In this document: positions 63,550 through 64,000 of the stretch, piece by piece
Position numbering within the stretch: the first letter of the stretch is position 1
Layout: each line of letters opens with the position of its first letter
Assembly (NCBI RefSeq): GCF_016587355.1
Contig: NZ_BNJF01000004.1
Location: 682,001 to 746,000, forward strand
Length of the DNA: 64,000 nt
Reading direction: 5' to 3'
Origin: Ktedonospora formicarum
GTDB lineage: Bacteria; Chloroflexota; Ktedonobacteria; Ktedonobacterales; Ktedonobacteraceae
The notes under the pieces: generated by a model
The model's input: only the letters and a program-made list of their open reading frames with translations
What the model was told of the DNA's origin: nothing
The model's database searches: none
Position numbers and translations under genes: made by a program

Positions 63550-64000
63550 TCATTCTGCCTTCATCCATGAGGCAGGATCACATCCATGGAAACCTGTCTC
63601 TACTCCCAGAAGGTGCCAGACATGATTGTCATATTGGAAATAATATGCATGGCTAAAAATCTCTGTTGGCTGCTTCTCGTGGGGGAATACCTCGTACATT
63701 GCACATACCTCAATGATCGGTTTAGGAGAATCCGACCCTGGTAGAGAGGGCTGACTCACACCCATGAAACGTCGAAGAGGATTTTTCTGACAAGCAGAGC
63801 ACCTATGCGTGTAATAGTTGATAATTTGCGATTGCATCTCGGCTTGAGAGGGAAGCGAAAGACCAGCAGGAGGAGCCTTACTATTTGTGGGAGGGGAAAG
63901 AAATGTGAGCTGCGTAACAGATGGCACATTCTCTCTCAGATGCACATCAGAAAGCCTCTGGAGACGACTTCTCGCTTGTGCTCTATCCTCTGAAAGCAGG
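63550..64000 (-). CDS. Hypothetical protein, 5' end beyond window
   Basis: The minus frame is open to the window edge (LLSEDRAQARSRLQRLSDVH, then LRENVPSVTQLTFLSPP), so the gene is partial at its 5' end; the GTG near 63945 is not needed as a start. The C-terminal part has a Cys pair in HRCSACQKNP and ends EIFSHAYYFQYDNHVWHLLG. No family recognised. The visible part is probably a soluble beta domain after a lost N-terminal region. Confidence 0.5.
   Translation of the reverse strand, partial: LLSEDRAQARSRLQRLSDVHLRENVPSVTQLTFLSPPTNSKAPPAGLSLPSQAEMQSQIINYYTHRCSACQKNPLRRFMGVSQPSLPGSDSPKPIIEVCAMYEVFPHEKQPTEIFSHAYYFQYDNHVWHLLGVETGFHGCDPASWMKAE

Noticed and set aside
1..64000. tRNA, rRNA, prophage structural genes or a CRISPR array
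   Set aside because: I read for cloverleaf ends, capsid or tail genes and regular spacer arrays and found none; short tRNAs could still be missed without a scanning program.

Overview
The window looks like accessory DNA from a large, mobile-element-rich genome of the Ktedonobacteria (Chloroflexota). This is inferred from gene content: two very large LuxR/MalT-type ATPase regulators that share an integrase-like N-terminal domain, a zinc-ribbon Ser/Thr kinase next to WD40 repeats, pentapeptide-repeat and FG-GAP proteins, and many IS200/IS605, IS607, ISL3 and IS5/IS630 copies. No rRNA, tRNA or core housekeeping operon was seen, and no taxonomic marker is present.

Layout. 0.5-9 kb: an FG-GAP/PKD surface-type protein, a chimeric transposase, a membrane pentapeptide protein, and three copies of an apparently undescribed ~35-codon gene on the minus strand. 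9-13 kb: a chromate-transporter relic, a beta-hydroxyacid dehydrogenase, and an XRE regulator divergent from a monooxygenase-like gene and a VOC-fold gene. 13-17 kb: broken response regulators cut by IS605-type relics, then a Ser/Thr kinase with degraded WD40 repeats. 17-31 kb: an oxidoreductase, serine hydrolase and MFS transporter set, the two giant LuxR regulators, a membrane-anchored secreted protein, ISL3 debris and a frameshifted Fic protein. 32.5-39.7 kb: the main find, a tightly coupled four-gene operon (trypco1-like small protein, trypsin-NACHT-FGE protein, MoxR AAA+ ATPase, and a 720-residue protein with a Tiki/TraB-like N-terminus) that looks like an NTP-dependent conflict (defence) system, bounded by IS material on both sides. 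39.8-44.2 kb: an IS607 element whose tnpB carries a complete group II intron; joining the predicted exons restores the TnpB reading frame. 45-50 kb: a trans-3-hydroxyproline dehydratase-like gene and a pyrroline-2-carboxylate reductase-like gene (a plausible two-step route to proline) separated by an intact TnpB. 50-57 kb: decayed TnpB elements, a GC-rich Nudix-like gene and a second IS607. 57-64 kb: a truncated AraC regulator beside an AT-rich YaaC-like gene, a DinB-fold gene divergent from a self-operator ArsR gene, and several small secreted proteins.

A caution runs through the annotation. At least nine genes are broken by one frameshift that looks like a single missing base, usually in a short homopolymer. 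Some of these 'pseudogenes' may be intact in the organism and broken only in this assembly. The TnpB copies with in-frame stop codons are more convincing as real pseudogenes.
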